64,000 nucleotides of DNA. It comes from Zhongshania aliphaticivorans. Its GTDB lineage: Bacteria; Pseudomonadota; Gammaproteobacteria; Pseudomonadales; Spongiibacteraceae. Made by a program: the position numbers and the translations under genes. Where the stretch lies: NCBI RefSeq assembly GCF_001586255.1, contig NZ_CP014544.1, forward strand, positions 1,767,501 through 1,831,500. The letters run 5' to 3'. Below, piece by piece: positions 55,759 to 64,000 of the stretch. The notes beneath the pieces are model-generated. The model searched no databases, was not told where the DNA came from, and worked only from the letters and a program-made list of their open reading frames with translations. The first letter of the stretch is position 1. Every line of letters begins with the position of its first letter.

Positions 55759-56835
55759 TTATCGATAAAAACGATCGACTCGTTCAGTGATTCGTGTAAA
55801 CAGCTCATAGCTAATCGTGCCGCAGTGTTTTCCGACTTCCGCAGCGGGGAGCCCCTCGCCCCACAGGCTTACTTCGTCGCCGATGGCGGTAGTCGGTAAA
55901 TGGCTTACATCAATCGTCATTAGATCCATAGATACCCGACCGGCCACACTCGCGCGCTGACCGTTAACCAGAACCGGCGTGCCGTCAGGTGCGTTGCGGG
56001 GGTAGCCATCGGCATAGCCTGCGGCCACGGTGGCGATTCTTGCCGCTGTTTTTGCGCGCCAGCGGCGGTTATAGCCTACGCCTTCCGCTTCAGCGACGTC
56101 GCGTACAGCGATGACTCTGGCTTTGAAATTCATAACGGGTTTTAAGGCCTGCGCACCGGATAAGCGCTGGGTGGGGTCGTCTCCGTAGAGCATAATGCCG
56201 GGTCGAACCCAGTCGTGATGGGTGTCTGGGTGGGCAATAATCGCTGCTGAATTGGCCATACTAATCGGATACTCACCCAAGCTATTGCTTAGCGTCAGCA
56301 GTTTTTGGCTTTGCTGCTGGCTTAGGCTTGGATCAATATCTTCGGCGTCACTGAAATGGCTCATGTGCTGTACGGTGCTGACATGGGCTGTGGCACCGAG
56401 CAATTTGTGCGCTTCATTGAATTCTGTGGCCGACATACCTAAGCGGTTCATGCCAATATTGAGCTTCAGCCACGCCGCAATGGGTCTTGGTAATGGGGTG
56501 TGGGCGAGGCGCTTGGCGGTGGCAAGATCATGCACCACGACATCCAGATTAAGGGTGGCGCATTCAAGCAAAATGTCGGAATCGAGCAGGGTGCCGAGCA
56601 GGAGAATGCGGGCTCGCGGATTCGCTGCGCGTAATAGCCTTGCTTCACAGGGCCGCGCCACGGCAAAACCATTGACGGTGTTCTTTAAGTGTTCGGCTAC
56701 CCAGCTAGCGCCATGGCCATAGCCATTGGCTTTAACCATGGCTAGAATGGCGGCTTTGGGGGCGAGCTGACGCACGATGCTGGCATTGTGACGAAGCGCC
56801 TCGCTACTGAGTTCTATCCATGTTGTGCTATGCAT
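55759..56835 (-). CDS. alr: Alanine racemase
   Basis: 358 residues. PLP Lys35 in AILAMVKANGYGHG, the catalytic Tyr in GVGYNRRWRAKT, and VSMDLMTIDVSHLP near the C-terminus. It supplies D-alanine for peptidoglycan. It starts at ATG 56835 head-to-head with the protease gene, sharing the hexamer ATGCAT. It converges on the alanine symporter gene. Confidence 0.98.
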   Translation of the reverse strand: MHSTTWIELSSEALRHNASIVRQLAPKAAILAMVKANGYGHGASWVAEHLKNTVNGFAVARPCEARLLRAANPRARILLLGTLLDSDILLECATLNLDVVVHDLATAKRLAHTPLPRPIAAWLKLNIGMNRLGMSATEFNEAHKLLGATAHVSTVQHMSHFSDAEDIDPSLSQQQSQKLLTLSNSLGEYPISMANSAAIIAHPDTHHDWVRPGIMLYGDDPTQRLSGAQALKPVMNFKARVIAVRDVAEAEGVGYNRRWRAKTAARIATVAAGYADGYPRNAPDGTPVLVNGQRASVAGRVSMDLMTIDVSHLPTTAIGDEVSLWGEGLPAAEVGKHCGTISYELFTRITERVDRFYR

Positions 56836-58353
56836 AAGTACCGACTCAAAACTTTGCTGAATTTTAGCGGGCTTGGCCTGCAGTTAATAGCGCGCCGGTG
56901 CGTGCTGGGTGTTTTTTTACTGAGCGCCAGTTATTCGAGTGCCGACTGCGAGCGGAGTGTTTTCCCTAAAAGTGCATCGCCGGAATTGCTTGTCGGCGCC
57001 GATCTTATTGCTGAATTACTTGCCGCTGAAAAGAGTACCGCGCGTCTTTGTCCGGTGCGCGCCCAAGATCTAGCGCAGCTGTATTTTTGGGGTGGTTCCA
57101 GCGTTAATGTAAATTTAGTCCGTTCGTATGGCTACGCTTTAAAGAGCCGTACGGCCGAGCGCTGGGGATATGATTTGCGCTTATTGCACAGCGCTTTTGT
57201 ACTCGCTGATTTTGATCAGTCCTTTAGCCCAGAAGAAGCGTTGCGACACTTCCAGCGTGAAATAGACAGCGGTGTCGCTCTGCGCAGAGATAAAGCTCTG
57301 GCGGTGCTTAATCAATTGTCGAGTTTACTGCCGTATTCTACAGCAGGCGCTGGGGGTGTCTTTAAAGACCGCGATTTTCGCCAGCCCTATGCAGATGTCG
57401 ATGGTGTGGTGATATTGGCGCGGCGTGAAAATCACCAGCGGGTGTTAGTGAGTGATGCCCAGGGCATGCCGCAACTGGCTTGGATGCCAGTGGGCGGGGG
57501 GGATCAAGTGCCGCGTGCACAAGGTGCCATCGATGGCTTATATGTGCAGCGCCGCCCGACCCTAGGTGCTACCGGCGCGGAGGATAGCCGTCAACAAGTT
57601 TGGCGGGCGCCTCAATCTGCGCCGAGCACGGGGGTGCTGCTTAGCCGTTTTCGGCAGCGAGATGGCAGCTTATTTGAGTCTCGCTGCACGGCAAGTCAAT
57701 TAAGTGAGCAGTGGTTGATTTCGGCTGCCCATTGTCTGTTCGCCCCGGATGGCTCTCGGCAAATACTGAGCTTGCGCTATATTGCATCGCCCTTCGCGTT
57801 GGCAAATTCAATTGCAGTGACTCGTGTTTGGGTGCACCGAGAACACGACTCAGGCGATCAAACCACTGGGAACGTGGCGAGCTATAGTGGCTCGGATATC
57901 GCCTTGTTTAAGTTGGCCCAGTCCTTACCGATCAATAAACGACCCATTTTGGCTGCGCCGCTCGCAAATAATCCGGTGAATTGGGTAGACAGTTTTGCCT
58001 ACCCAAGCGACAAAGCTCGCCATAGCCTGTGGTTTTCACGTTGCCGTGCTAGCTTATGGCAGCGCGGAGAGCCGGCTTTAAGCGATATATACAGCTTGGA
58101 TTGCTTTAGTCATGAAGGTCAAAGCGGCGCGGCGCTATTGCAAACGATCTCCGGAACCCCCCGTATCATCGGGGTTTTATCGTCTAGGATTCACAATGAA
58201 AAAATAAATAAGCCGATATTCGCAGCCTTAAATGCCGGGCTTATCGCCGATATTGGCCGAGTAATAGCGGATGAAGCCGAGATACCTGTAAATTTCCGCG
58301 CTTATAACGCCGCGACGATACTCGCAGACGTGGCGCCGGAATTGTTGCCTTAA
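56830..58353 (+). CDS. Secreted trypsin-like serine protease
   Basis: 507 residues from ATG 56830. A signal peptide is plausible (RLKTLLNFSGLGLQLIARRC followed by VLGVFLLSASYSSADC). Residues 60-270 form a domain I do not recognise. The C-terminal chymotrypsin/V8-like domain has His301 in LISAAHCLF, Asp356 in GSDIALFKLA and Ser432 in HEGQSGAALL. The Ser loop reads GQSGAA rather than GDSGGP, yet the triad is complete. No GlyGly-CTERM tail. GTG 56788 is also open but lies inside alr. Confidence 0.8.
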   Translation: MHKYRLKTLLNFSGLGLQLIARRCVLGVFLLSASYSSADCERSVFPKSASPELLVGADLIAELLAAEKSTARLCPVRAQDLAQLYFWGGSSVNVNLVRSYGYALKSRTAERWGYDLRLLHSAFVLADFDQSFSPEEALRHFQREIDSGVALRRDKALAVLNQLSSLLPYSTAGAGGVFKDRDFRQPYADVDGVVILARRENHQRVLVSDAQGMPQLAWMPVGGGDQVPRAQGAIDGLYVQRRPTLGATGAEDSRQQVWRAPQSAPSTGVLLSRFRQRDGSLFESRCTASQLSEQWLISAAHCLFAPDGSRQILSLRYIASPFALANSIAVTRVWVHREHDSGDQTTGNVASYSGSDIALFKLAQSLPINKRPILAAPLANNPVNWVDSFAYPSDKARHSLWFSRCRASLWQRGEPALSDIYSLDCFSHEGQSGAALLQTISGTPRIIGVLSSRIHNEKINKPIFAALNAGLIADIGRVIADEAEIPVNFRAYNAATILADVAPELLP

Positions 58354-58399
58354 CCGAGGCTTCTTGTATAGTGAACCTATCGTCCTTAGAAATACGTTT

Positions 58400-59311
58400 A
58401 TGTCCAAAGGTCTAGAGAACAAGCTTGTTGTTGCAATCTCATCCAGAGCGCTATTTGATCTGGATGAAAGCCATTGTGTTTATGAGGCCGAAGGTTTGGC
58501 CGCTTACCAGAAATACCAAATTGATCACGAAGACGAGGTGCTTGCACCGGGTGAGGCCTTTGGTATTGTCGAACGCTTACTGCAACTAAATGATTACTTG
58601 GATGACGCAAAAGTTGAGGTCATCCTGCTGTCTCGCAACTCAGCGGATACCGGCCTGAGGGTGTTTAATTCGATTAAACATTACGGCCTTAATATTAGCC
58701 GGGCAGCGTTTAGTGGCGGTGAAAGTCCCTACCGTTACGTGTCTGCCTTTGGTTGTCATCTGTTTTTATCGACAAATGCGGAAGATGTTCGTCGCGCGCT
58801 CGACAGCGGCGTGGCGGCGGCGACTTTGTTGCCGCGCTCTAAAAAAGCGAGCCAACAAAGCAAGCGTGAATTGCGCTTTGCCTTTGACGGTGACGCGGTT
58901 ATTTTTTCCGACGAAGCCGAGCAAGTTTTCAAGCGCGACGGACTCGATGCCTTTACCGCTAGTGAGGTTGCCGCGGCGAACACGCCGTTGAGTGGCGGGC
59001 CGTTTAAAGCTTTCCTTGCGGCGCTAAATACCTTGCAGTCGGAGTTTCCAGATAATGCACCACCAATAAGAATAGCGCTGGTGACAGCGCGATCTGCGCC
59101 TGCTCATGAGCGGGTCATTAGAACCTTACGTGAATGGAATATTCGTATTGACGAGTCTTTGTTTTTAGGGGGCTTGGAAAAGGGCGAATTCTTGGCCGCT
59201 TACGGTGCAGACGTGTTTTTTGACGATCAGCCGGCGCATTGTGAATCGGCTAAAGAGCATGTGTCGACGGGGCATGTGCCTCATGGTATTGCCAATATTA
59301 TTGATAATTAG
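58400..59311 (+). CDS. Cytosolic 5'-nucleotidase-like protein (NT5C1 type)
   Basis: 303 residues from ATG 58400. FDGDAVIFSDEAEQVFKRDG is the HAD-like acidic motif region of bacterial 5'-nucleotidase (cN-I family), with PLSGGPFKAFL, ALVTARSAPAHERVIRTLRE and GADVFFDDQPAHCESA. It would dephosphorylate purine or pyrimidine nucleoside monophosphates. The protein has no signal peptide. Confidence 0.88.
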   Translation: MSKGLENKLVVAISSRALFDLDESHCVYEAEGLAAYQKYQIDHEDEVLAPGEAFGIVERLLQLNDYLDDAKVEVILLSRNSADTGLRVFNSIKHYGLNISRAAFSGGESPYRYVSAFGCHLFLSTNAEDVRRALDSGVAAATLLPRSKKASQQSKRELRFAFDGDAVIFSDEAEQVFKRDGLDAFTASEVAAANTPLSGGPFKAFLAALNTLQSEFPDNAPPIRIALVTARSAPAHERVIRTLREWNIRIDESLFLGGLEKGEFLAAYGADVFFDDQPAHCESAKEHVSTGHVPHGIANIIDN

Positions 59312-59370
59312 TGCGGTTAGCGCGCAATAATAAAAATCGAGTTGGCTCATTTCAGATTGTGTTGTTTTAG

Positions 59371-60357
<987 letters not shown>

Positions 60358-60369
60358 CGGGTGCGCGCT

Positions 60370-60523
60370 ATGCTTGACGGGAGACGGAAGACGCTAAGTC
60401 AAAAGCGAGCCCTCGCATTCGAATGGCGGAGTGCCGTAGTGAATTTTAGTCATGCTTGTGAATATAAGCACCGAAATAAGCGCAGCGCATGCAGTTAAGC
60501 GTCTCCCATCTCCCGTCAAGCAT
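60370..60523. mobile_element. MITE-like element with 26-bp inverted terminal repeats
   Basis: Left arm 60370-60395 and right arm 60498-60523 are inverted copies matching at 24 of 26 positions, enclosing about 100 bp of noncoding sequence. Each arm starts ATGCTTGACGGGAGA and ends ACGCT. No ORF is inside. A target-site duplication is not obvious by eye. It lies between cysB and thrH; the rest of that gap shows only the thrH leader. Confidence 0.6.
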
Positions 60524-60618
60524 CCTGCGAGTTTGTTGCTTTATTAAGCCCAAGCCGTTAGATTGACGCGGTTTTTATTGCGCCCAGCGCATCTATTCAT
60601 TTTCTTAGGAGTATTTTT

Positions 60619-61236
60619 GTGGAAATTGCGTGTCTTGACCTTGAAGGGGTATTGATCCCTGAAATCTGGATCGATTTTGCCGAGCGCACCGGTATTGAGG
60701 CCTTGAAGGCAACCACCCGTGATATTCCTGACTACGATGTATTGATGCAGCAGCGCCTGCGTTTACTCGAAGAGAATGGTTTGGGCTTGCCAGATATTCA
60801 GGCGGTAATCGCGGATATGGAGCCTATGGAGGGCGCGCGGGAGTTTTTGGACTGGCTGCGTGAGCGTTTTCAGGTCGTAATTTTGTCTGACACCTTTTAC
60901 GAGTTTGCAGCGCCGTTAATGAAGCAACTGGGCTGGCCGACGCTGCTGTGCCATAAATTGGAAACGGATAGCTTGGGCAAGGTGGTGGATTACAAAATTC
61001 GTCAGGTTAACCCCAAGCGTCAGGCGGTGTTGGCGTTAAAAACTTTGTATTACCGCGTTATCGCGGCCGGTGATTCATACAATGACACCACTATGTTGGC
61101 TGAAGCCGATGCCGGTATCTTGTTTATGGCCCCGCCAAATGTCATTAAAGAGTTTCCGCAATTTCCTGCGGTACATGATTACGAGGCCCTTAAGCTTGAG
61201 TTTATTAAGGCCTCCAGTCGCAATCTGAGTCTTTAA
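60619..61236 (+). CDS. thrH: ThrH phosphoserine phosphatase/homoserine phosphotransferase
   Basis: 205 residues from GTG 60619 with TTAGGAG upstream. HAD superfamily: CLDLEGVLIPEIWIDFAERT, where the usual DxDxT is DLEGV as in Pseudomonas ThrH, then VILSDTFYEFA and AAGDSYNDTTML. It dephosphorylates phosphoserine and can transfer phosphate to homoserine. It converges on pabB. Confidence 0.96.
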   Translation: MEIACLDLEGVLIPEIWIDFAERTGIEALKATTRDIPDYDVLMQQRLRLLEENGLGLPDIQAVIADMEPMEGAREFLDWLRERFQVVILSDTFYEFAAPLMKQLGWPTLLCHKLETDSLGKVVDYKIRQVNPKRQAVLALKTLYYRVIAAGDSYNDTTMLAEADAGILFMAPPNVIKEFPQFPAVHDYEALKLEFIKASSRNLSL

Positions 61237-61264
61237 AATATTGGCTAAACGCCGGTATTAAGAC

Positions 61265-62608
61265 TTAATCAAGGTCAGCAAGTGCGTCGAGTAGCTTGCT
61301 GATCTTGGTTTCAGTTTCAATAAACTCCTCTTCAAGTATCGAGTCGGCGACAATGCCGCCACCCGCCCAGCCTCTGATTTTTTCTTGATTGCAGACGAAG
61401 CTGCGGATCGCAATATTACTGTCCAGTTTGCCCTTTGGCCCCAGGTAAAAAATACTCCCGCAATACAGTGAGCGGCGGTGGGGCTCAATTTCGCGAATGA
61501 TCTCCATAGCGCGTTGTTTGGGTGCGCCCGTTATCGAGCCGCCAGGAAAACAGTCGAGGAGGGCGCTAAATTCACTGCGATCATCACGTAAGCGCCCGGT
61601 TACCGTGCTCACAAGGTGATGTACGGTTCGAAAGCTTTGCAGCTCGCAAAGGGCCTCGGTGATTACCGTTTCTGTTTGACAACTCTTGCTAAAATCATTG
61701 CGCAATAAATCGACGATCATGATGTTCTCTGCGCGATTTTTGGCGCTGTCTTGTAGTGTCGTCGCCAACAGCAAATCTTTATCTGGGTCTTCGCTGCGCG
61801 CTGCGGTGCCTTTAATTGGCTGGGTTTGTAATTGGCGGTTCTGGGCAGCCAGCAGGCGCTCGGGCGACAGGCACAGAAATTGGCTGTTGCCAAAGTCCAT
61901 ATAGGCTGAAAATGGCGCTGCCGCAACGTCGCGCAGGCGCAAATAGGCCGACCACGGGTCGCCTTTGAAGTCAGCGCAAAATTCCCGGGTTAAATTGATT
62001 TGGTAGCAATCACCGGTGTCGATATAAGCTTTGATTTTGTGAAACGCCTCGGCGTAGCTGTCGGGGTTCAGTGAGCTTTGAAAGGCACTGGTCAATCTGA
62101 ATTTACCTGCGGGGGTCTCGGGAGCTGCCTTACGCAAAAGTCCCTCAAGTTCACTGACCCGGGATTTGCTCAAATGAGCTTGAGCAACCAGCTCGCAGCG
62201 CTGGAGTTCGTGGTCGACAATAACAGTCCAAGGGTAGATTCCGATGTGGGCGAGTGGGATATCGTCCGTTTGGCCACCGAGCTGAGCTTGGAACTGTTCG
62301 CCAAAGTCGTAGCTTAAATAACCGACGGCGCCGCCGCTAAAGGGGAGGTCCGGGGCGTCGAGGTAGGCTTGATTAATGTGATTTAAGCGATTCTCTACCT
62401 TAATGTTGAATGTATTAATATCGCCATAATCTATTGTATTTATTATTATAACGTCTTCAGGTGCGGCGCAAATAATGTCCCAGCGTCCGCGCTCGTTATA
62501 TTCGGCAGCACTGTCTAAATAAACTGGCAGCGGAAGATGCTTCACTGCGGCAAAATAGCGGCTGGAATCGCGGTGGTAGGGTAGGGATACGCGGCAAAGG
62601 CTAGCCAT
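61265..62608 (-). CDS. pabB: Aminodeoxychorismate synthase component I
   Basis: 447 residues. Chorismate-binding domain with YIDTGDCYQINLTREF, FLCLSPERLLA, the catalytic PIKGTAAR, FPGGSITGAPKQRAMEII and GWAGGGIVADS. N-terminal part YHRDSSRYFAAVKHLP. It makes 4-amino-4-deoxychorismate for folate. PIKGT (Lys) is the PabB signature, separating it from anthranilate synthase TrpE. pabA is not adjacent. Confidence 0.96.
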   Translation of the reverse strand: MASLCRVSLPYHRDSSRYFAAVKHLPLPVYLDSAAEYNERGRWDIICAAPEDVIIINTIDYGDINTFNIKVENRLNHINQAYLDAPDLPFSGGAVGYLSYDFGEQFQAQLGGQTDDIPLAHIGIYPWTVIVDHELQRCELVAQAHLSKSRVSELEGLLRKAAPETPAGKFRLTSAFQSSLNPDSYAEAFHKIKAYIDTGDCYQINLTREFCADFKGDPWSAYLRLRDVAAAPFSAYMDFGNSQFLCLSPERLLAAQNRQLQTQPIKGTAARSEDPDKDLLLATTLQDSAKNRAENIMIVDLLRNDFSKSCQTETVITEALCELQSFRTVHHLVSTVTGRLRDDRSEFSALLDCFPGGSITGAPKQRAMEIIREIEPHRRSLYCGSIFYLGPKGKLDSNIAIRSFVCNQEKIRGWAGGGIVADSILEEEFIETETKISKLLDALADLD

Positions 62609-62724
62609 GAAGTGTTGCTCAGAAGTAATACGAGACTGTAACCAGTCGCTGATTTTACGTGCTATGAGCCTGAAAAATCTAGTGTTTTATCAAAGACTCG
62701 GGGCGCGCGGCAGGCCTGTCCAGA

Positions 62725-62753
62725 TTGACAGAGGGGCCTGTTCCCAGTACTGT
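62725..62753 (+). promoter_or_regulatory. Possible promoter of the carboxylase gene
   Basis: A perfect TTGACA (62725-62730), 17-bp spacer and a poor -10 TACTGT (62748-62753). It would leave a leader of about 180 nt. Within the leader a hairpin GTTTCTG/CAGAAAC (loop AACCC) is visible near 62860. The 333-bp gap 62609-62941 otherwise holds no convincing gene. Confidence 0.35.
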
Positions 62754-62941
62754 TAGCCGCCGCTTTGAGAAACACCAAGCCGTCGATGCACCACACAGAA
62801 CGGTTAGTTCTCATTATATCCGCACCTTAAATATGCCTGCAGGCGCAAATCCCCGGTTTCTGAACCCCAGAAACGAAAAAAGGGAACACGCATGCGGCAT
62901 GTTCGCGGGTTACCATTTAAATGTAGCTGGAACTGACAGGC

Positions 62942-64000
62942 ATGACAAAAATAGCAAAACTCACTCCCTCATTAGAAAACCCCTTTGAGCAGAAATCTGA
63001 GCTTGAATTCACTGTTCCCGGTCAAATCGACTACGACCCCGGTCTATACGAAGCCGCGCTAAAGGCGGGTTACGACCTGCAGCAGCGCCCCCGTAAAATG
63101 GCGGGTGTTAAAGGCTTCCAAAAGCAGCATGAAAAGAAGCGGATGTCGATCTGGGAACGAATTGATGTCTTAGCCGATGCCGGTACCGAACCTAAGATTC
63201 TTTACCAAAACTGGGGCAAAAACCTCGATGGCGCGTCTCTAGTGACTGCTGTGCTGAAAGTGAATGGCCGCGACGTGGCTATTTACGGGCATGACTTCAC
63301 TGTGCGCGCGGGCTCTATGGATGCGACCAATGGCACCAAATTGGCCAATTTATTCCGCCTAGCAGGTAAATTAGGCATTCCGCTGGTTGGCATGAACGAC
63401 TCCGCAGGTGCTTATATTCCGGCTGGTGTCGGTGGTCTAGACGGTTACGCTGAAGCCTTTACTGCGCTGCGCAAGATCAATGGTGTTGTACCCTCGATCA
63501 TGTGTATGTTCGGTTATAACGCGGGTGGCGGTTCTTATTTGCCCCGTCAGGGCTCCTTTGTTATTCAGCCTAATGACACTTTCTTTGGTTTAACTGGTCC
63601 GGGCGTTGTTAAATCGGTCTTGGGTGAAGATGTTACTGCTGATGAACTGGGCGGACCAAGCGTTCACTCTAAATCTGGCGTAACCGACTTTGTTGTGCCG
63701 GACGAAGTTGCCGCACTGCGCAAAGTAAAAGAATTGCTAAATTACCTGCCGAGCAATAGTAGCGAAGCACCGGCCTTTCAGCCGACGTCTGATCCGATTA
63801 CCCGCAAGACATGGGATATCGACCTGCTGTTAAAGAAAGCATTCAATAGCCCCACCGGTTTTAACACACCGTTTGATATCAGTATTATCATTCAGCAGAT
63901 GTGTGACCACGGCGATTTCTTTGAAATCCAGCCGGAGCGGGCGCGCAACACCGTCTGCGCGTTGGGTCGCATGGGTGGCAATGTGGTTGGCTTTGTTGCC
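62942..64000 (+). CDS. Acyl-CoA carboxylase carboxyltransferase (beta) subunit, partial
   Basis: 353 residues from ATG 62942, open to the window edge. The crotonase-like carboxyltransferase N-domain shows [77 protein letters not shown] and [18 protein letters not shown]. The C-domain starts near [17 protein letters not shown]. It transfers CO2 from carboxybiotin to an acyl-CoA. Propionyl-CoA is the usual guess; the chain-length specificity and the biotin subunit are outside the view. Confidence 0.93.
   Translation, partial: MTKIAKLTPSLENPFEQKSELEFTVPGQIDYDPGLYEAALKAGYDLQQRPRKMAGVKGFQKQHEKKRMSIWERIDVLADAGTEPKILYQNWGKNLDGASLVTAVLKVNGRDVAIYGHDFTVRAGSMDATNGTKLANLFRLAGKLGIPLVGMNDSAGAYIPAGVGGLDGYAEAFTALRKINGVVPSIMCMFGYNAGGGSYLPRQGSFVIQPNDTFFGLTGPGVVKSVLGEDVTADELGGPSVHSKSGVTDFVVPDEVAALRKVKELLNYLPSNSSEAPAFQPTSDPITRKTWDIDLLLKKAFNSPTGFNTPFDISIIIQQMCDHGDFFEIQPERARNTVCALGRMGGNVVGFVA

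Noticed and set aside
62725-62988. 87-residue open frame overlapping the carboxylase start
   Set aside because: TTG start coincides with the -35-like TTGACA, composition is not protein-like, and it overlaps a clear carboxylase start in another frame.

Overview
The window reads as chromosomal core DNA of a marine gammaproteobacterium. The gene order is strongly Pseudomonas-like (topA/sulA/lexA, mfd-GAPDH-nqr-lolCDE-comEC-exbBD-lpxK-kdsB-murB, gacA-uvrC-pgsA-tRNA, cysB-thrH-pabB). A full Na+-translocating NQR operon and a rhombosortase point to a marine lineage such as the Cellvibrionales/Spongiibacteraceae. That placement is an inference from gene content and protein flavour, not from a marker-gene search. 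I see no prophage, plasmid, transposase or CRISPR array. Coding density is very high.

Layout. 1-5.0 kb: tail of a probable ABC-F ATPase, a universal stress protein, two small conserved proteins, topA and two small genes behind it. 5.1-6.7 kb: the lexA-sulA SOS unit, with two tandem LexA boxes in front of lexA, and a small acidic protein. 6.9-13.1 kb: an MscS-type channel, a thioinosine/thioadenosine phosphorylase, CsiV and the repair translocase Mfd. 13.2-22.0 kb: a GAPDH with an N-terminal extension, then nqrABCDEF with both maturation factors, apbE and nqrM. 22.0-29.4 kb: a class I-beta DAHP synthase, the lolCDE lipoprotein exporter, a DUF2062 protein and the DNA-uptake channel comEC. 29.5-36.3 kb: an apparent cell-envelope operon exbB-exbD-msbA-lpxK-kdsB-ptp-murB-alkB with overlapping or nearly touching genes. 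36.4-39.9 kb: gacA-uvrC-pgsA followed by tRNA-Gly and tRNA-Cys. 40-42 kb: a metallo-beta-lactamase-like protein, a rhombosortase and tRNA-Ser with a tRNA-like relic in its leader. 42-49.6 kb: housekeeping enzymes (MBL hydrolase, moaCDE, flavin reductase, Nudix, PhzF, RmuC, Bcp, DUF1232). 49.6-52.8 kb: acyl-CoA synthetase, an NTF2-like protein and exonuclease III. 52.9-58.4 kb: yajC, a D-cysteine desulfhydrase-like enzyme, an alanine/sodium symporter, alanine racemase and a secreted serine protease. 58.4-64 kb: a 5'-nucleotidase, cysB, a MITE-like inverted-repeat element, thrH, pabB and the beginning of a biotin-dependent acyl-CoA carboxylase beta subunit that runs off the window.

How the genes work together. 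SOS control (lexA, sulA) and DNA repair or topology (topA, mfd, uvrC, alkB, xthA, rmuC) are heavily represented. The NQR pump with its flavin transferase and NqrM forms a complete sodium-motive respiratory module. lolCDE, exbBD, msbA, lpxK, kdsB and murB together build and maintain the envelope.

I found no convincing undescribed multi-gene system. The most unusual signals are non-coding: a terminator-like hairpin that encodes the apbE signal peptide just after nqrF, a half-tRNA copied into the leader of tRNA-Ser, a 26-bp perfect inverted repeat that includes the 3' end of that same tRNA, and a 154-bp MITE-like element between cysB and thrH.
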